Positions 57,338-64,000 of a stretch of 64,000 bases of DNA are shown piece after piece. The notes under the pieces were generated by a model. That model was not told where the DNA came from. It did not search any database and saw nothing but the letters and a program-made list of their open reading frames with translations. Position 1 is the stretch's first letter, and each line of letters opens with the position of its first letter. The stretch comes from JAICXG01 sp036494545 (GTDB lineage Bacteria > Verrucomicrobiota > Verrucomicrobiia > Chthoniobacterales > UBA10450): positions 434,001 through 498,000 of the forward strand of contig DASXOB010000016.1 in NCBI GenBank assembly GCA_036494545.1. Reading direction: 5' to 3'. The translations under genes and the position numbers were made by a program.

Positions 57338-58735
57338 TCAGGCACTGGCCCGGCGGGTGAGGACTTGTCCCTCCTTCGTGTCGCGCACTTCCCAGCCGGC
57401 CGCCTGAATTGCATCGCGCAATTCATCACTTTTTTGCCAATTCTTGGCAAGCCGCGCCTGCACGCGCGCTTCGGCGAGGGCGACAATCTCCGCGGGAGGA
57501 CCTTCCTTCTCTCCCTCAAGCACCAGAACGCGATTGATTTTCTCCCACCAATCTAACCATGCCTGGGCGCGCGCCGATTCGACCCCGCCATCGAGCTCAC
57601 GATTGCTTTCGTGAATTTGTTCGAACAAATATCCGAGCGCGGCCGAGATGTTGAGATCGTCATCCAAGGCTTCGAAAAATTTGTCGTTTTCAATCTTGCC
57701 GGCCTGGCTTTCGCTGCCCGCAGATCCGCGCAAACGCCGCAACCACTCGTCGATCCGCAGGAGCGCCTGACGGGCTCCCTCCATTCCTTCCCAGGTAAAA
57801 TTGAGCGGAGCGCGATAATGCACGCGCATCAGGGCATAACGAACCTCTCGGCCGCTGTATCCTTTCGCGAGCACGTCGCGCAGGGTGTAAAAGTTGCCTA
57901 ACGACTTCGACATCTTCTGTCCTTCGACCAGGAGATGCGCGCAATGCAGCCAATAGCGGACGAATTGTTTTCCGCTGCACCCTTCTGATTGCGCGATCTC
58001 GGCTTCGTGATGCGGAAAGATGTTGTCGACTCCGCCGCAGTGGATGTCCATCTGCTCGCCTAACAATGTCGTGGCCATCGCGCTGCACTCAATGTGCCAG
58101 CCAGGCCGACCGCGGCCCCACGGACTTTCCCACCAAACGTCGCCATCTTTGTCGTCCCATGCCTTCCAGAGCGCGAAATCGCCGACGTGTTCCTTGTCGT
58201 ATTCATCACTCTTCACCCGGCCGGTTGAACGCAGCTCCGACAAATCGAAGTGCGCGAGGTGTCCGTAGTTCGGGAAACGATTAATCCGGAAGTAGACCGA
58301 TTTATCCTCCGCCTGGTAAGCCAGGTTGCGCGCGATCAGTTTCTCGATCATGCCGATCATCGCCCTAACGAATCGCTCACTCGTCGCGGCGGGATATTGA
58401 TTGGCACGCTGGATCTGAAGCGTGTCGAGGTCCTGGAAAAATGCTTCCTTGAATGGCGCGGTGAATACCTGCAGCGGCAGGTTAGCCTCGCGGCTGCCGC
58501 GAATGGTTTTGTCATCGACATCCGTCAGATTCATGACGCGGTCGACGACGTAACCACGCGCTTCAAGATGACGTTGGAGCAGGTCTTCGAAAATGTAGGC
58601 ACGAAAATTTCCGATGTGGGCGTGGCTGTAAACCGTCGGGCCACAGGTATACATCTTCACCGCGCGACCGCCGGGATCGAGCGGACGAAACTCCTCGATC
58701 TGGCGCGAGTACGTGTTGAAGAAGCGAAGCGCCAT
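57338..58735 (-). CDS. cysS: Cysteinyl-tRNA synthetase
   Basis: A 465-residue class I aminoacyl-tRNA synthetase. Motifs present are CGPTVYSHAHIGNFRAY (HIGH form), GGVDNIFPHHEAEIAQSEG with zinc ligands, WLHCAHLLVEGQKMSKSLGN (KMSKS) and a C-terminal helical anticodon-recognition part. It charges tRNA-Cys. The gene begins the base after the ispF stop, so ispF and cysS are co-translated. Length is canonical. Confidence 0.96.
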   Translation of the reverse strand: MALRFFNTYSRQIEEFRPLDPGGRAVKMYTCGPTVYSHAHIGNFRAYIFEDLLQRHLEARGYVVDRVMNLTDVDDKTIRGSREANLPLQVFTAPFKEAFFQDLDTLQIQRANQYPAATSERFVRAMIGMIEKLIARNLAYQAEDKSVYFRINRFPNYGHLAHFDLSELRSTGRVKSDEYDKEHVGDFALWKAWDDKDGDVWWESPWGRGRPGWHIECSAMATTLLGEQMDIHCGGVDNIFPHHEAEIAQSEGCSGKQFVRYWLHCAHLLVEGQKMSKSLGNFYTLRDVLAKGYSGREVRYALMRVHYRAPLNFTWEGMEGARQALLRIDEWLRRLRGSAGSESQAGKIENDKFFEALDDDLNISAALGYLFEQIHESNRELDGGVESARAQAWLDWWEKINRVLVLEGEKEGPPAEIVALAEARVQARLAKNWQKSDELRDAIQAAGWEVRDTKEGQVLTRRASA

Positions 58736-59212
58736 CTAACTCTGAATTACACTCGCCACTGCCATTGCCACGATGCCCTCGCCGCGGCCGACCGCGCCCA
58801 TCCCTTCATTCGTCGTTGCTTTAATCCCGACGCACGAAATGTCGATCGCAAGAGCGGCGGAGATTCTCTTGCGCATCGCGGCCAGATGCGGAGCGATCCT
58901 TGGCGCTTCTGCGATGAGCGTTGCGTCTAGATTCACGATCCGGGAATTTTTTTGCATCACGATTTTGCCGACGCGACTCAAAATTTCGAGACTACTGATA
59001 CCGCGAATCGATTCGTCGGTGTTCGGAAAGTGATGTCCGATGTCGCACTCACCGATCGCGCCTAACAATGCATCGGCGATGGCGTGCGAAAGGACGTCCG
59101 CGTCGGAATGTCCCTCCAATCCGCGCGGGTGCGGGATTTCCACGCCACCCAGGATCAGTTTTCGGCCTTCGCCAAACCGGTGCGCGTCGTAACCAATTCC
59201 GGAACGAAACAT
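58736..59212 (-). CDS. ispF: 2-C-methyl-D-erythritol 2,4-cyclodiphosphate synthase
   Basis: A 158-residue IspF of the non-mevalonate isoprenoid pathway. Zinc ligands lie in GIGYDAHRF and GHSDADVLSHAIADALLGA; DIGHHFPNTDE and the ATTNEGMGAVGRGEGI end are intact. The ATG at 59212 follows a motif copy as GCCTAACGAAATG, and only 9 nt separate it from the suhB stop. Confidence 0.95.
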   Translation of the reverse strand: MFRSGIGYDAHRFGEGRKLILGGVEIPHPRGLEGHSDADVLSHAIADALLGAIGECDIGHHFPNTDESIRGISSLEILSRVGKIVMQKNSRIVNLDATLIAEAPRIAPHLAAMRKRISAALAIDISCVGIKATTNEGMGAVGRGEGIVAMAVASVIQS

Positions 59213-59221
59213 TTCGTTAGG

Positions 59222-59965
59222 CTAACGCAATTCCAACCGGCCGTTTGAGGCGATGATGCGAAACTTTTCCGGCATGTCCGTGTGCGCTTCCAACTCGACC
59301 TTGCCGCCCGCCGCCTGCACCAGCAGCGAGCCGGCCGCGATATCCCAAAGGCTGATCCCCTGTTCGATATAAGCGTCAAGCCGGCCACAGGCGACGTAAG
59401 CCATGTCGAGCGCGGCGCTGCCTAACATTCGGCATTTGCGCACGCGATGCACCATCTCCTGCAAAAGCGGCAGGCCAGCGTCGATCGTCGCCGTCGTTTT
59501 CGCGAGCCCAATAGAAACAACCGCTTCCGCGAGCTGCACGCGCCTGCTCACGTGGATGGCCCCTCCATTTAAGAGCGGTGTTCCGTCTTTTTCCACGCTC
59601 CACAGTTCGTTCCGCATCGGATCATAGATTACGCCGGCGATCACCTCGCGTTCGTGCCGCAATGCGATCGAGACACAAAAATGCGGAATGCCGTAGAAAA
59701 AATTTACCGTTCCATCAAGTGGGTCGACCACCCACTGGTGTGGGCTCGATTGATCGCCGACGATTCCTTCCTCACCGTAAAGCGCGTGGTCCGGGAACCG
59801 CTCAAGCAAAATTTTCGTGATCAGATTTTGCGCCAGGACATCGACCTCCAGTTTGATGTCGTGTGCCGTTGTGGCGTTGACCTCGAGTGGCTTCTCGAAA
59901 CGCGCGCGCAGCAATTCACCCGCGGCCCGGGCCGCTTCGGTCGCGACAGAGAGAGGTTCGGTCAC
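59222..59965 (-). CDS. suhB: Inositol monophosphatase family protein (SuhB-like)
   Basis: A 247-residue Mg-dependent phosphatase of the inositol monophosphatase superfamily. It shows HALYGEEGIVGDQ, WVVDPLDGTVNFFYGIPHF (metal-binding D-x-L-D-G-T) and SLWDIAAGSLLVQAAGGKVE. It hydrolyses myo-inositol-1-phosphate or related sugar phosphates, and SuhB also has a role in rRNA transcription in E. coli. It is the first gene of the run suhB-ispF-cysS. Confidence 0.92.
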   Translation of the reverse strand: MTEPLSVATEAARAAGELLRARFEKPLEVNATTAHDIKLEVDVLAQNLITKILLERFPDHALYGEEGIVGDQSSPHQWVVDPLDGTVNFFYGIPHFCVSIALRHEREVIAGVIYDPMRNELWSVEKDGTPLLNGGAIHVSRRVQLAEAVVSIGLAKTTATIDAGLPLLQEMVHRVRKCRMLGSAALDMAYVACGRLDAYIEQGISLWDIAAGSLLVQAAGGKVELEAHTDMPEKFRIIASNGRLELR

Positions 59966-60022
59966 GCGCCGAACCTAACCGATTCCGTGTCTGGGCCGCG
60001 AAGAATTTTTCGGCAAAAAAAT

Positions 60023-60049
60023 CGGGAGGAGAAATAAATTCTCCTCCCG
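60023..60049 (-). terminator. Strong intrinsic terminator after the lysine-rich small gene
   Basis: An 11-bp perfect stem, 60023-60033 (CGGGAGGAGAA) paired with 60039-60049, with loop ATAAA. On the minus strand it is followed by ATTTTTTTG. It lies 56 nt downstream of the stop of the 25-residue lysine-rich protein. It is the best intrinsic terminator in the window. Confidence 0.88.
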
Positions 60050-60105
60050 GGTTGAAGTTAAGGTGAGGAAGAACGGTTCATCACCGCTCTTCTGTGGATC
60101 CAGCG

Positions 60106-60183
60106 TTAGCGCCGTTTCTTCTTCGCGGCCATCTTCTTCTTGGCTGGTGCCTTTTTCTTGGCGGCCTTTTTCTTAGCTGGCAT
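60106..60183 (-). CDS. 25-residue lysine-rich (histone H1-like tail) protein
   Basis: The frame encodes M-P-A followed by KKK blocks separated by A-A, A-P-A and M-A-A, and ends KKKRR: 12 Lys and 2 Arg of 25 residues. The pattern resembles the A-K-K repeats of bacterial histone H1-like tails. The ATG at 60183 has a very strong ribosome-binding site (AAAGGGGGG, about 8 nt upstream) and the gene has its own terminator. It probably binds nucleic acid or ribosomes. It is too short for routine gene calls. Whether it is an independent protein or a remnant of a longer histone-like gene is open; no truncated upstream frame is seen. Confidence 0.72.
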   Translation of the reverse strand: MPAKKKAAKKKAPAKKKMAAKKKRR

Positions 60184-60263
60184 TAGGGAATCCCCCCTTT
60201 CAATCCGCAGAAGCGGTCTGTGAACATTGTGTGAATAACTTCACGTCTTCGACTCACTAATCG

Positions 60264-60917
60264 TCACGTTTTTTTTGTCAAACGTTTTTCGCGCGCATTC
60301 AAAATTATTTTTAGCAACACGCGCGCCAACTCGCTTTTTTTCGCGCGCGGAATTTTTTTTGGCACATCGTTAGGCGAGAAAATGACGACTTCGTTTTCGT
60401 CCGCATCCATTCCGAGATCGGCGCGGCTGACATCGTTCGCCACCATCAGATCGCAATTTTTCTCCCGCAGCTTGCGTTGGGCGTTGGCTTCCAGCTGGTG
60501 CGTTTCGGCCGCGAAACCAACAACAAAACAGTCGTTAGGCTTATGCGTTAGGCTGGCAAGAATGTCGCGCGTCGCCTCCAGTTCGAGGGAAAAGCGTCCA
60601 TGCTGCTTGGGTAATTTTAGCCTCGCGTATTGGGCCGGCTTGTAATCGCAAACCGCCGCGCACATCACGAGCACGTCGCCTTGCCCGAGCTGTTTGGAAA
60701 TGGCGGCAAACATTTCTTCGCTGGTCGTGACCCGCACCAATTCAGCGCCTGCCGGCGCAGCCAATGCAACCGGTCCTGAGATGAGAACGACCTCATGCTT
60801 CTCTTCTAGGGCGGCCGCCGCGATGGCGTAACCCATCTTTCCCGAAGAGCGATTGCTGAAGTAACGCACCGGATCGAGCGGCTCGCGCGTCGGTCCGGCC
60901 GTGACAACGAATTTCAC
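60264..60917 (-). CDS. coaB: Phosphopantothenate-cysteine ligase (separate CoaB)
   Basis: A 217-residue CoaB domain as a free protein. It starts at GTG 60917 with KFVVTAGPTREPLDPVRYFS, continues with NRSSGKMGYAIAAAALEE and the ARLKLPKQHG active-site Lys region, and ends KKSELARVLLKIILNAREKR. It joins cysteine to 4'-phosphopantothenate in coenzyme A synthesis. In most bacteria CoaB is fused to CoaC as one protein; here the coaC stop and coaB start overlap as GTGA, so the two halves are separate but coupled. Confidence 0.9.
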   Translation of the reverse strand: MKFVVTAGPTREPLDPVRYFSNRSSGKMGYAIAAAALEEKHEVVLISGPVALAAPAGAELVRVTTSEEMFAAISKQLGQGDVLVMCAAVCDYKPAQYARLKLPKQHGRFSLELEATRDILASLTHKPNDCFVVGFAAETHQLEANAQRKLREKNCDLMVANDVSRADLGMDADENEVVIFSPNDVPKKIPRAKKSELARVLLKIILNAREKRLTKKT

Positions 60918-61480
60918 GCGATCAGATTTTCCTGGCTGGCGAGCAGGAACTCGGCGCGGAACGCGATTTCGTCTACTTTCCACAAGCGGCCGACGCCTTC
61001 GTAGCCGCACGCCAGCATGCCCGCTTCCGGTCCAATGAACTCGACGCCGCGTGCGCCTAACGTCTCCACGTTTTCCTTCGTTGCCGCGTGTTCCCACATT
61101 TTTCCATTCATCGCCGGGGCGATCAGAATCGGCGCGCGCGTGGCGAGCGCGATTGCGGCCAACGGATGACTGGCAAGACCATGCGCTAATTCCGCAATGA
61201 TGTGCGCGGTTGCGGGCGCGATGAGGAGAAGATCGGCCCGATCGGCGAGCGCGATATGGCCAGGGTGCCAACTCTGTTTCTCGTCGTAGAAACTGGTCGT
61301 GACTGGATTTTTGGAGAGGGTTTGCAGGGTGAGCGGGGTGATGAACTCGGTCGCGTCTTTGGTCATGACGACATGAACGCCGTGACCCTGTTTTACGAGC
61401 AAGCTGGCCAGCTCGGCCGACTTGTAGGCGGCGATCGAGCCGGTCACCCCGAGAACGACCGATCGTTTCTTTTTCTCCAT
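60914..61480 (-). CDS. coaC: Phosphopantothenoylcysteine decarboxylase (separate CoaC)
   Basis: A 188-residue flavoprotein of the HFCD family. It shows LGVTGSIAAYKSAELASLL, HPGHIALADRADLLLIAPAT with the catalytic His, the substrate motif APAMNGKMWEH and the flap Cys in GMLACGYEGVGRL. It decarboxylates 4'-phosphopantothenoylcysteine to 4'-phosphopantetheine. It is encoded directly before coaB and 9 nt after gmk. The rpoZ gene that often lies between gmk and coaBC is not here. Confidence 0.92.
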   Translation of the reverse strand: MEKKKRSVVLGVTGSIAAYKSAELASLLVKQGHGVHVVMTKDATEFITPLTLQTLSKNPVTTSFYDEKQSWHPGHIALADRADLLLIAPATAHIIAELAHGLASHPLAAIALATRAPILIAPAMNGKMWEHAATKENVETLGARGVEFIGPEAGMLACGYEGVGRLWKVDEIAFRAEFLLASQENLIA

Positions 61481-61489
61481 GGTTAGTCG

Positions 61490-62101
61490 TTAGGTAATGA
61501 TCAGCCGGCTGCTCAGGATGCGTTCCGCGCCCATGATCTGGCGAAATTTTTGCAAATCCTCCTCCATCGAGCGGCTGATGATGGTGTAACGGTAGTCGCG
61601 CCAGAGCTCCATTTCACGCGCGGCGGTTTGCAGACGCACCTCGATCTGGGTCCCGGTTTCTGTTCCGCGCTTCGTTAGGCGACGTCGCAACTCCTCCAGG
61701 TCGGGCGGCATGATGAAGACATCGGCCAGGGCTTGCCTAACGAATGCATCATCGTAGGCGCGAATCGCAGCCGCGCCCTGCGTATCGATATCGATCAAAA
61801 CGTCGACTCCTTTTTGCAGGTTGCTCAGGATCGGGTCGCGCAAAGTCCCGTAGTATTTCCCGTGCACTTCTGCGTATTCGAGAAATTCGCCCGCCTCTGC
61901 CCGCGCGAGGAAATCTTTTTCGGAAAGAAAGTGATAGTCTTCGCCGTTGATTTCGCCGGCCCGCGGCGTGCGTGTTGTGCAGGAAACGGAGTAAACGAAG
62001 TCGGATGTTTGCCGAAGTGCATCGCAAAGCGTGGTCTTGCCCGCTCCCGACGGAGCGGAAACGACAAAAAGAATTCCGTAACGTCCGAATTCCTTATTCA
62101 A
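61490..62101 (-). CDS. gmk: Guanylate kinase
   Basis: A 203-residue kinase that converts GMP to GDP. The P-loop is VSAPSGAGKTTLCDAL (residues 15-30), and the GMP-binding segment is SCTTRTPRAGEINGEDYHFL and EYAEVHGKYYGT. Length and order are canonical. It overlaps the yicC stop by 8 nt. The TAA stop lies in a one-mismatch motif copy (ACCTAACGA). Confidence 0.95.
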   Translation of the reverse strand: MNKEFGRYGILFVVSAPSGAGKTTLCDALRQTSDFVYSVSCTTRTPRAGEINGEDYHFLSEKDFLARAEAGEFLEYAEVHGKYYGTLRDPILSNLQKGVDVLIDIDTQGAAAIRAYDDAFVRQALADVFIMPPDLEELRRRLTKRGTETGTQIEVRLQTAAREMELWRDYRYTIISRSMEEDLQKFRQIMGAERILSSRLIIT

Positions 62102-62969
62102 GATTTTGCACTTGCTCGCGAATCTTCTCGATCTCCGACTTGCAGGCTACGACGTGACACGAAATTCCAGCGTCGCCCGCTTTCGCGCCTAACGTATTCA
62201 GCTCGCGCGAAATTTCCTGCGTAATAAATTCCAGCGTGCGGCCGACGGGCTCATTTTTGCGCAAGTGATGCGCAAATTGCGCGAGGTGACTCTCGAGTCG
62301 CGTAAGTTCTTCCGAAATATCGGAGCGATCGGCGAACAGAGCGACTTCCTTAAGCAGACGATCGTCGTTAGGCGCAAGCTCGAGCCCGGCTTTCTCGATT
62401 CGATCCAGGAGCGTGGCGCGATATCTTTCCGCCACCGCAGGGTGCATCTTACGCACCTCCTGCAGAGCCTTGCGCACGAATTTGAGGCGATGGATCAGAT
62501 CTTTTGCCAGGTACTTTCCCTCGCGCTCACGCATTTTCACCAACTCATCGAGCGCAGCCGCGAGCGCCTTTTCCACTGCCGGCCAGGTGTCGTTAGGCGC
62601 AAAGCCGTCGTCGGCGAACCGCAGCACGCCCGGCGCCTGCAAAATCATCGCGATGGTGATCTCGCCGCTCACGCCCAACTCCTTCTGCAGCTCGCGCATA
62701 CTCGCGTGATAAGAGCGGGCGAGCCCGGAATCGAGCGCCAGATTGCGCGCCGCGTTTGCGCTCCGGTCAAACGTAACAACGACGTTGGTCCGCCCGCGCG
62801 TGACACGATCGGCCACCGCCTGGCGCACGCGCGGCTCAAATGCGCTCAGCTCGCGCGGGAGATTGATGGCAATGTCGCTTTGTCTCCGGTTTACGGAGGT
62901 GATTTCGACGCTGATCTTCGCGCCTTCGCGTTCGCTTTCGCCGCGACCATAACCGGTCATGCTCCTCAT
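62094..62969 (-). CDS. yicC: YicC family endoribonuclease
   Basis: A 291-residue YicC-family protein, a group shown to have RNase activity and to help degrade small RNAs. It starts MRSMTGYGRGESE and has the typical EITSVNRRQSDIAINLPREL, VADRVTRGRTNVVVTF and EEAGDAGIS-type C-terminus (TLEFITQEISRELNTLGAKA). It commonly lies next to gmk, as here. Three motif copies occur in the gene. Confidence 0.93.
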   Translation of the reverse strand: MRSMTGYGRGESEREGAKISVEITSVNRRQSDIAINLPRELSAFEPRVRQAVADRVTRGRTNVVVTFDRSANAARNLALDSGLARSYHASMRELQKELGVSGEITIAMILQAPGVLRFADDGFAPNDTWPAVEKALAAALDELVKMREREGKYLAKDLIHRLKFVRKALQEVRKMHPAVAERYRATLLDRIEKAGLELAPNDDRLLKEVALFADRSDISEELTRLESHLAQFAHHLRKNEPVGRTLEFITQEISRELNTLGAKAGDAGISCHVVACKSEIEKIREQVQNLE

Positions 62970-63020
62970 CGGGTCCCAGCTTGGAGAAATAGCGCATGGA
63001 GGACAAATGGAAACGCGCGG

Positions 63021-64000
63021 TCACGGCCTCGGCTCGCCCCGTCCGTGGGTGGCGTCACGCAACGGAATCCCTCCTTCATAGAATTTGAGATCGCTTCGCA
63101 GCAGTTCGGCCATCGACGGCTGATCTCTGGCCTCGGCACGTTGAGCGCCTTCGCGCGCGGTATTGACTGCGTCGTCGAAGTCATGCGTTTCGGCATAGGC
63201 GGCGCCGAGTACGCGATAGGTTGTGAAGGCGCCCTCGGCTGCGGCACGGGAAGCGCGACGGGCGAGCTGAAGCGCGGTTTCGCCATCGCGCACGGAATCT
63301 TCCGGAGCCGTCGCGAGAATCCAGGCGAGACTCAACTCGGCCGCCAGGCTGTCAGGCGCAAGGCGAAGCACTTCGCGCCATTGCGCGACGGCATCGGCAA
63401 CTTGTCCGTCCTGCAGAAGGCCGATTGCAAGATTGACATGGAGCGCGGCATCTTGCGGTTCGAGCTCTGAAGCAGTCTTCCATTCACTGATAGCTTTGCT
63501 CGTTAGGCCAGATTTTTGCAACGCGATCGCGAGATTATTATGGATGTCGGCCTTGCGCGAATCGAGCTCGAGCGCCGCGCGGAATTGTGTAATGGCTTCA
63601 CTTGTCTTGCCTTCGTGCAGCAAGGCGATTCCAAGGTTGTAGTGTGCTCCGAGGTGACTGGGTTCCGAAGCGAGGGCTTGCCGGAAATAAGTGATTGCCT
63701 CGGCAGTTTTGTTTTGGCCCAGCAAAGTGTTTCCCAGACTGTAGGCAGCATCGGCGTCTCCGGGATTGAGATGAAGCGCTTCCCGAAATTGCGCGATTGC
63801 TTCCTTGCTTTCGCCATTTCGATAAAGAGCTTTGCCCAGGTTGCGACGGGTTCCAGTGTCGTTAGGCCGAAGCCGCATTACTTCGCGGAAGTAATGGATC
63901 GCTTCCGACAACTCCCCTTTCAAGAAGAGCGCATTTGCCAGATTCGTTAATCCATTTGCGTCGCCAGGTCGGATTCGGAGCGCGGCCCGATCGTGCAGAA
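63021..64000 (-). CDS. TPR repeat protein, partial (N-terminus outside window)
   Basis: At least 326 residues are visible; the frame is open to the window edge. It is a row of tetratricopeptide repeats of the O-GlcNAc-transferase-like type, for example RPGDANGLTNLANALFLKG, RPNDTGTRRNLGKALYRNGE, EPSHLGAHYNLGIALLHEG, ALHVNLAIGLLQDG. Such proteins are scaffolds or interaction modules; a catalytic or membrane domain may lie at the missing N-terminus. There are 51 nt between its end and the yicC start. The apparent TTG start at 63923 is inside a repeat, so the true start is upstream. Confidence 0.83.
   Translation of the reverse strand, partial: LHDRAALRIRPGDANGLTNLANALFLKGELSEAIHYFREVMRLRPNDTGTRRNLGKALYRNGESKEAIAQFREALHLNPGDADAAYSLGNTLLGQNKTAEAITYFRQALASEPSHLGAHYNLGIALLHEGKTSEAITQFRAALELDSRKADIHNNLAIALQKSGLTSKAISEWKTASELEPQDAALHVNLAIGLLQDGQVADAVAQWREVLRLAPDSLAAELSLAWILATAPEDSVRDGETALQLARRASRAAAEGAFTTYRVLGAAYAETHDFDDAVNTAREGAQRAEARDQPSMAELLRSDLKFYEGGIPLRDATHGRGEPRP

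Larger units (their letters stand above)
4331..63867. repeat. Dispersed 9-mer TCGTTAGGC / GCCTAACGA, 56 exact copies
   Basis: Plus-strand TCGTTAGGC starts at 4331, 7878, 15507, 15732, 16212, 17308, 21119, 22466, 23894, 25869, 26088, 27940, 31630, 35795, 37254, 37771, 39467, 40060, 40210, 41413, 41561, 42798, 42886, 44526, 46116, 48633, 51940, 55925, 59214, 60367, 60532, 61672, 62365, 62590, 63500 and 63859. GCCTAACGA starts at 12944, 13559, 21808, 23516, 24021, 24495, 25167, 29271, 32035, 35595, 40943, 41834, 44075, 44734, 46608, 47134, 55587, 56633, 57896 and 61735. At least eight more sites keep the 8-base core, and about 20 have one mismatch. About 0.5 would be expected by chance. The sites are single, lie mostly inside genes, and are not part of a longer repeat. 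A DNA uptake sequence-like role is the leading idea. Confidence 0.93.

Noticed and set aside
60276..60281. TTGACA on the minus strand as a -35 box for the lysine-rich gene
   Set aside because: It lies inside the end of coaB and no acceptable -10 box follows at 16-18 nt.
62265..63470. A 401-codon open frame on the plus strand
   Set aside because: It is antisense to yicC and the TPR gene, with Arg/His-rich, low-complexity translation and no family features.
4331..63867. TTAGGC core equals the nematode telomere repeat
   Set aside because: Copies are dispersed singly and mostly inside bacterial genes, never in tandem arrays; the match is coincidence.
4331..63867. The 9-mer as a strand-biased chromosome motif such as Chi or KOPS
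   Set aside because: Both orientations are common on the same strand throughout the window (36 versus 20), without a clear switch point. A weak bias cannot be excluded.
1..64000. CRISPR arrays, insertion sequences, prophage, rRNA
   Set aside because: No regularly spaced repeats, transposase, integrase or rRNA sequence could be recognised.

Overview
The window is a gene-dense (mostly gap-free, many 1-4 nt gene overlaps), moderately GC-rich bacterial chromosome segment. It most likely comes from a soil Verrucomicrobiota bacterium of the Spartobacteria/Chthoniobacterales type. The lineage call is an inference. It rests on a 51-residue small basic protein of the Chlamydiae/Verrucomicrobia-restricted type (46844-46999), on the gene content (two OPT transporters, a DUF3142-like protein, an ethylene-receptor-like sensor) and on the diderm envelope genes. 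There is no rRNA, phage, insertion sequence or CRISPR array. Two tRNA genes are present: His(GTG) and Ser(GGA).

Layout. 1-12.9 kb is a surface-polysaccharide and envelope region: a glycosyltransferase, an acyltransferase, two alkaline-phosphatase-superfamily enzymes flanking a heptose-7-phosphate kinase, a GT2, GmhA, a hybrid sensor kinase, a cellulose-synthase-like GT2 and an L,D-transpeptidase. 13-19.6 kb holds peroxiredoxin-aconitase, a coiled-coil/TPR protein and tRNA-His. 19.7-25.2 kb holds a TetR-HlyD-ABC efflux operon with a perfect palindromic operator, then RecQ. 25.2-32.2 kb holds a second L,D-transpeptidase and an OPT / selenocysteine peroxiredoxin / OPT / cupin block. 32.4-37.7 kb holds an ethylene-receptor-like histidine kinase with a response regulator, then DsbD and a redoxin. 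37.8-46.8 kb holds an SDR, a TesA-like esterase divergent from a YbbA-YbbP ABC pair, two poorly known exported proteins and an RluB-type pseudouridine synthase. 46.8-55.6 kb holds the small basic protein, an ArnT-like glycosyltransferase, a thioesterase, glutaredoxin, an ApbE module, GcvH-GcvT and a rhomboid-like protein. 55.6-64 kb holds a HemQ-like protein, tRNA-Ser, CysS-IspF-SuhB, a 25-residue lysine-rich protein, separate CoaB and CoaC, Gmk, YicC and a TPR protein cut by the window edge.

The most striking signal is not a gene. The non-palindromic 9-mer TCGTTAGGC / GCCTAACGA occurs 56 times by hand count, against about 0.5 expected by chance for a 64 kb window at equal base frequencies. 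It occurs on both strands, inside and between genes, with many further one-mismatch copies. It supplies stop codons, abuts start codons, forms inverted pairs that look like terminators and dictates rare-codon choices. It is absent from every coding sequence of the polysaccharide region and from the two-component pair at 32.4-34.9 kb. This is the behaviour expected of a DNA-uptake-sequence-like or HIP1-like genome-wide motif. A second notable item is a membrane-anchored peroxiredoxin with an in-frame TGA at the catalytic cysteine position, followed at the right distance by a SECIS-like hairpin. That implies selenocysteine use in this organism.
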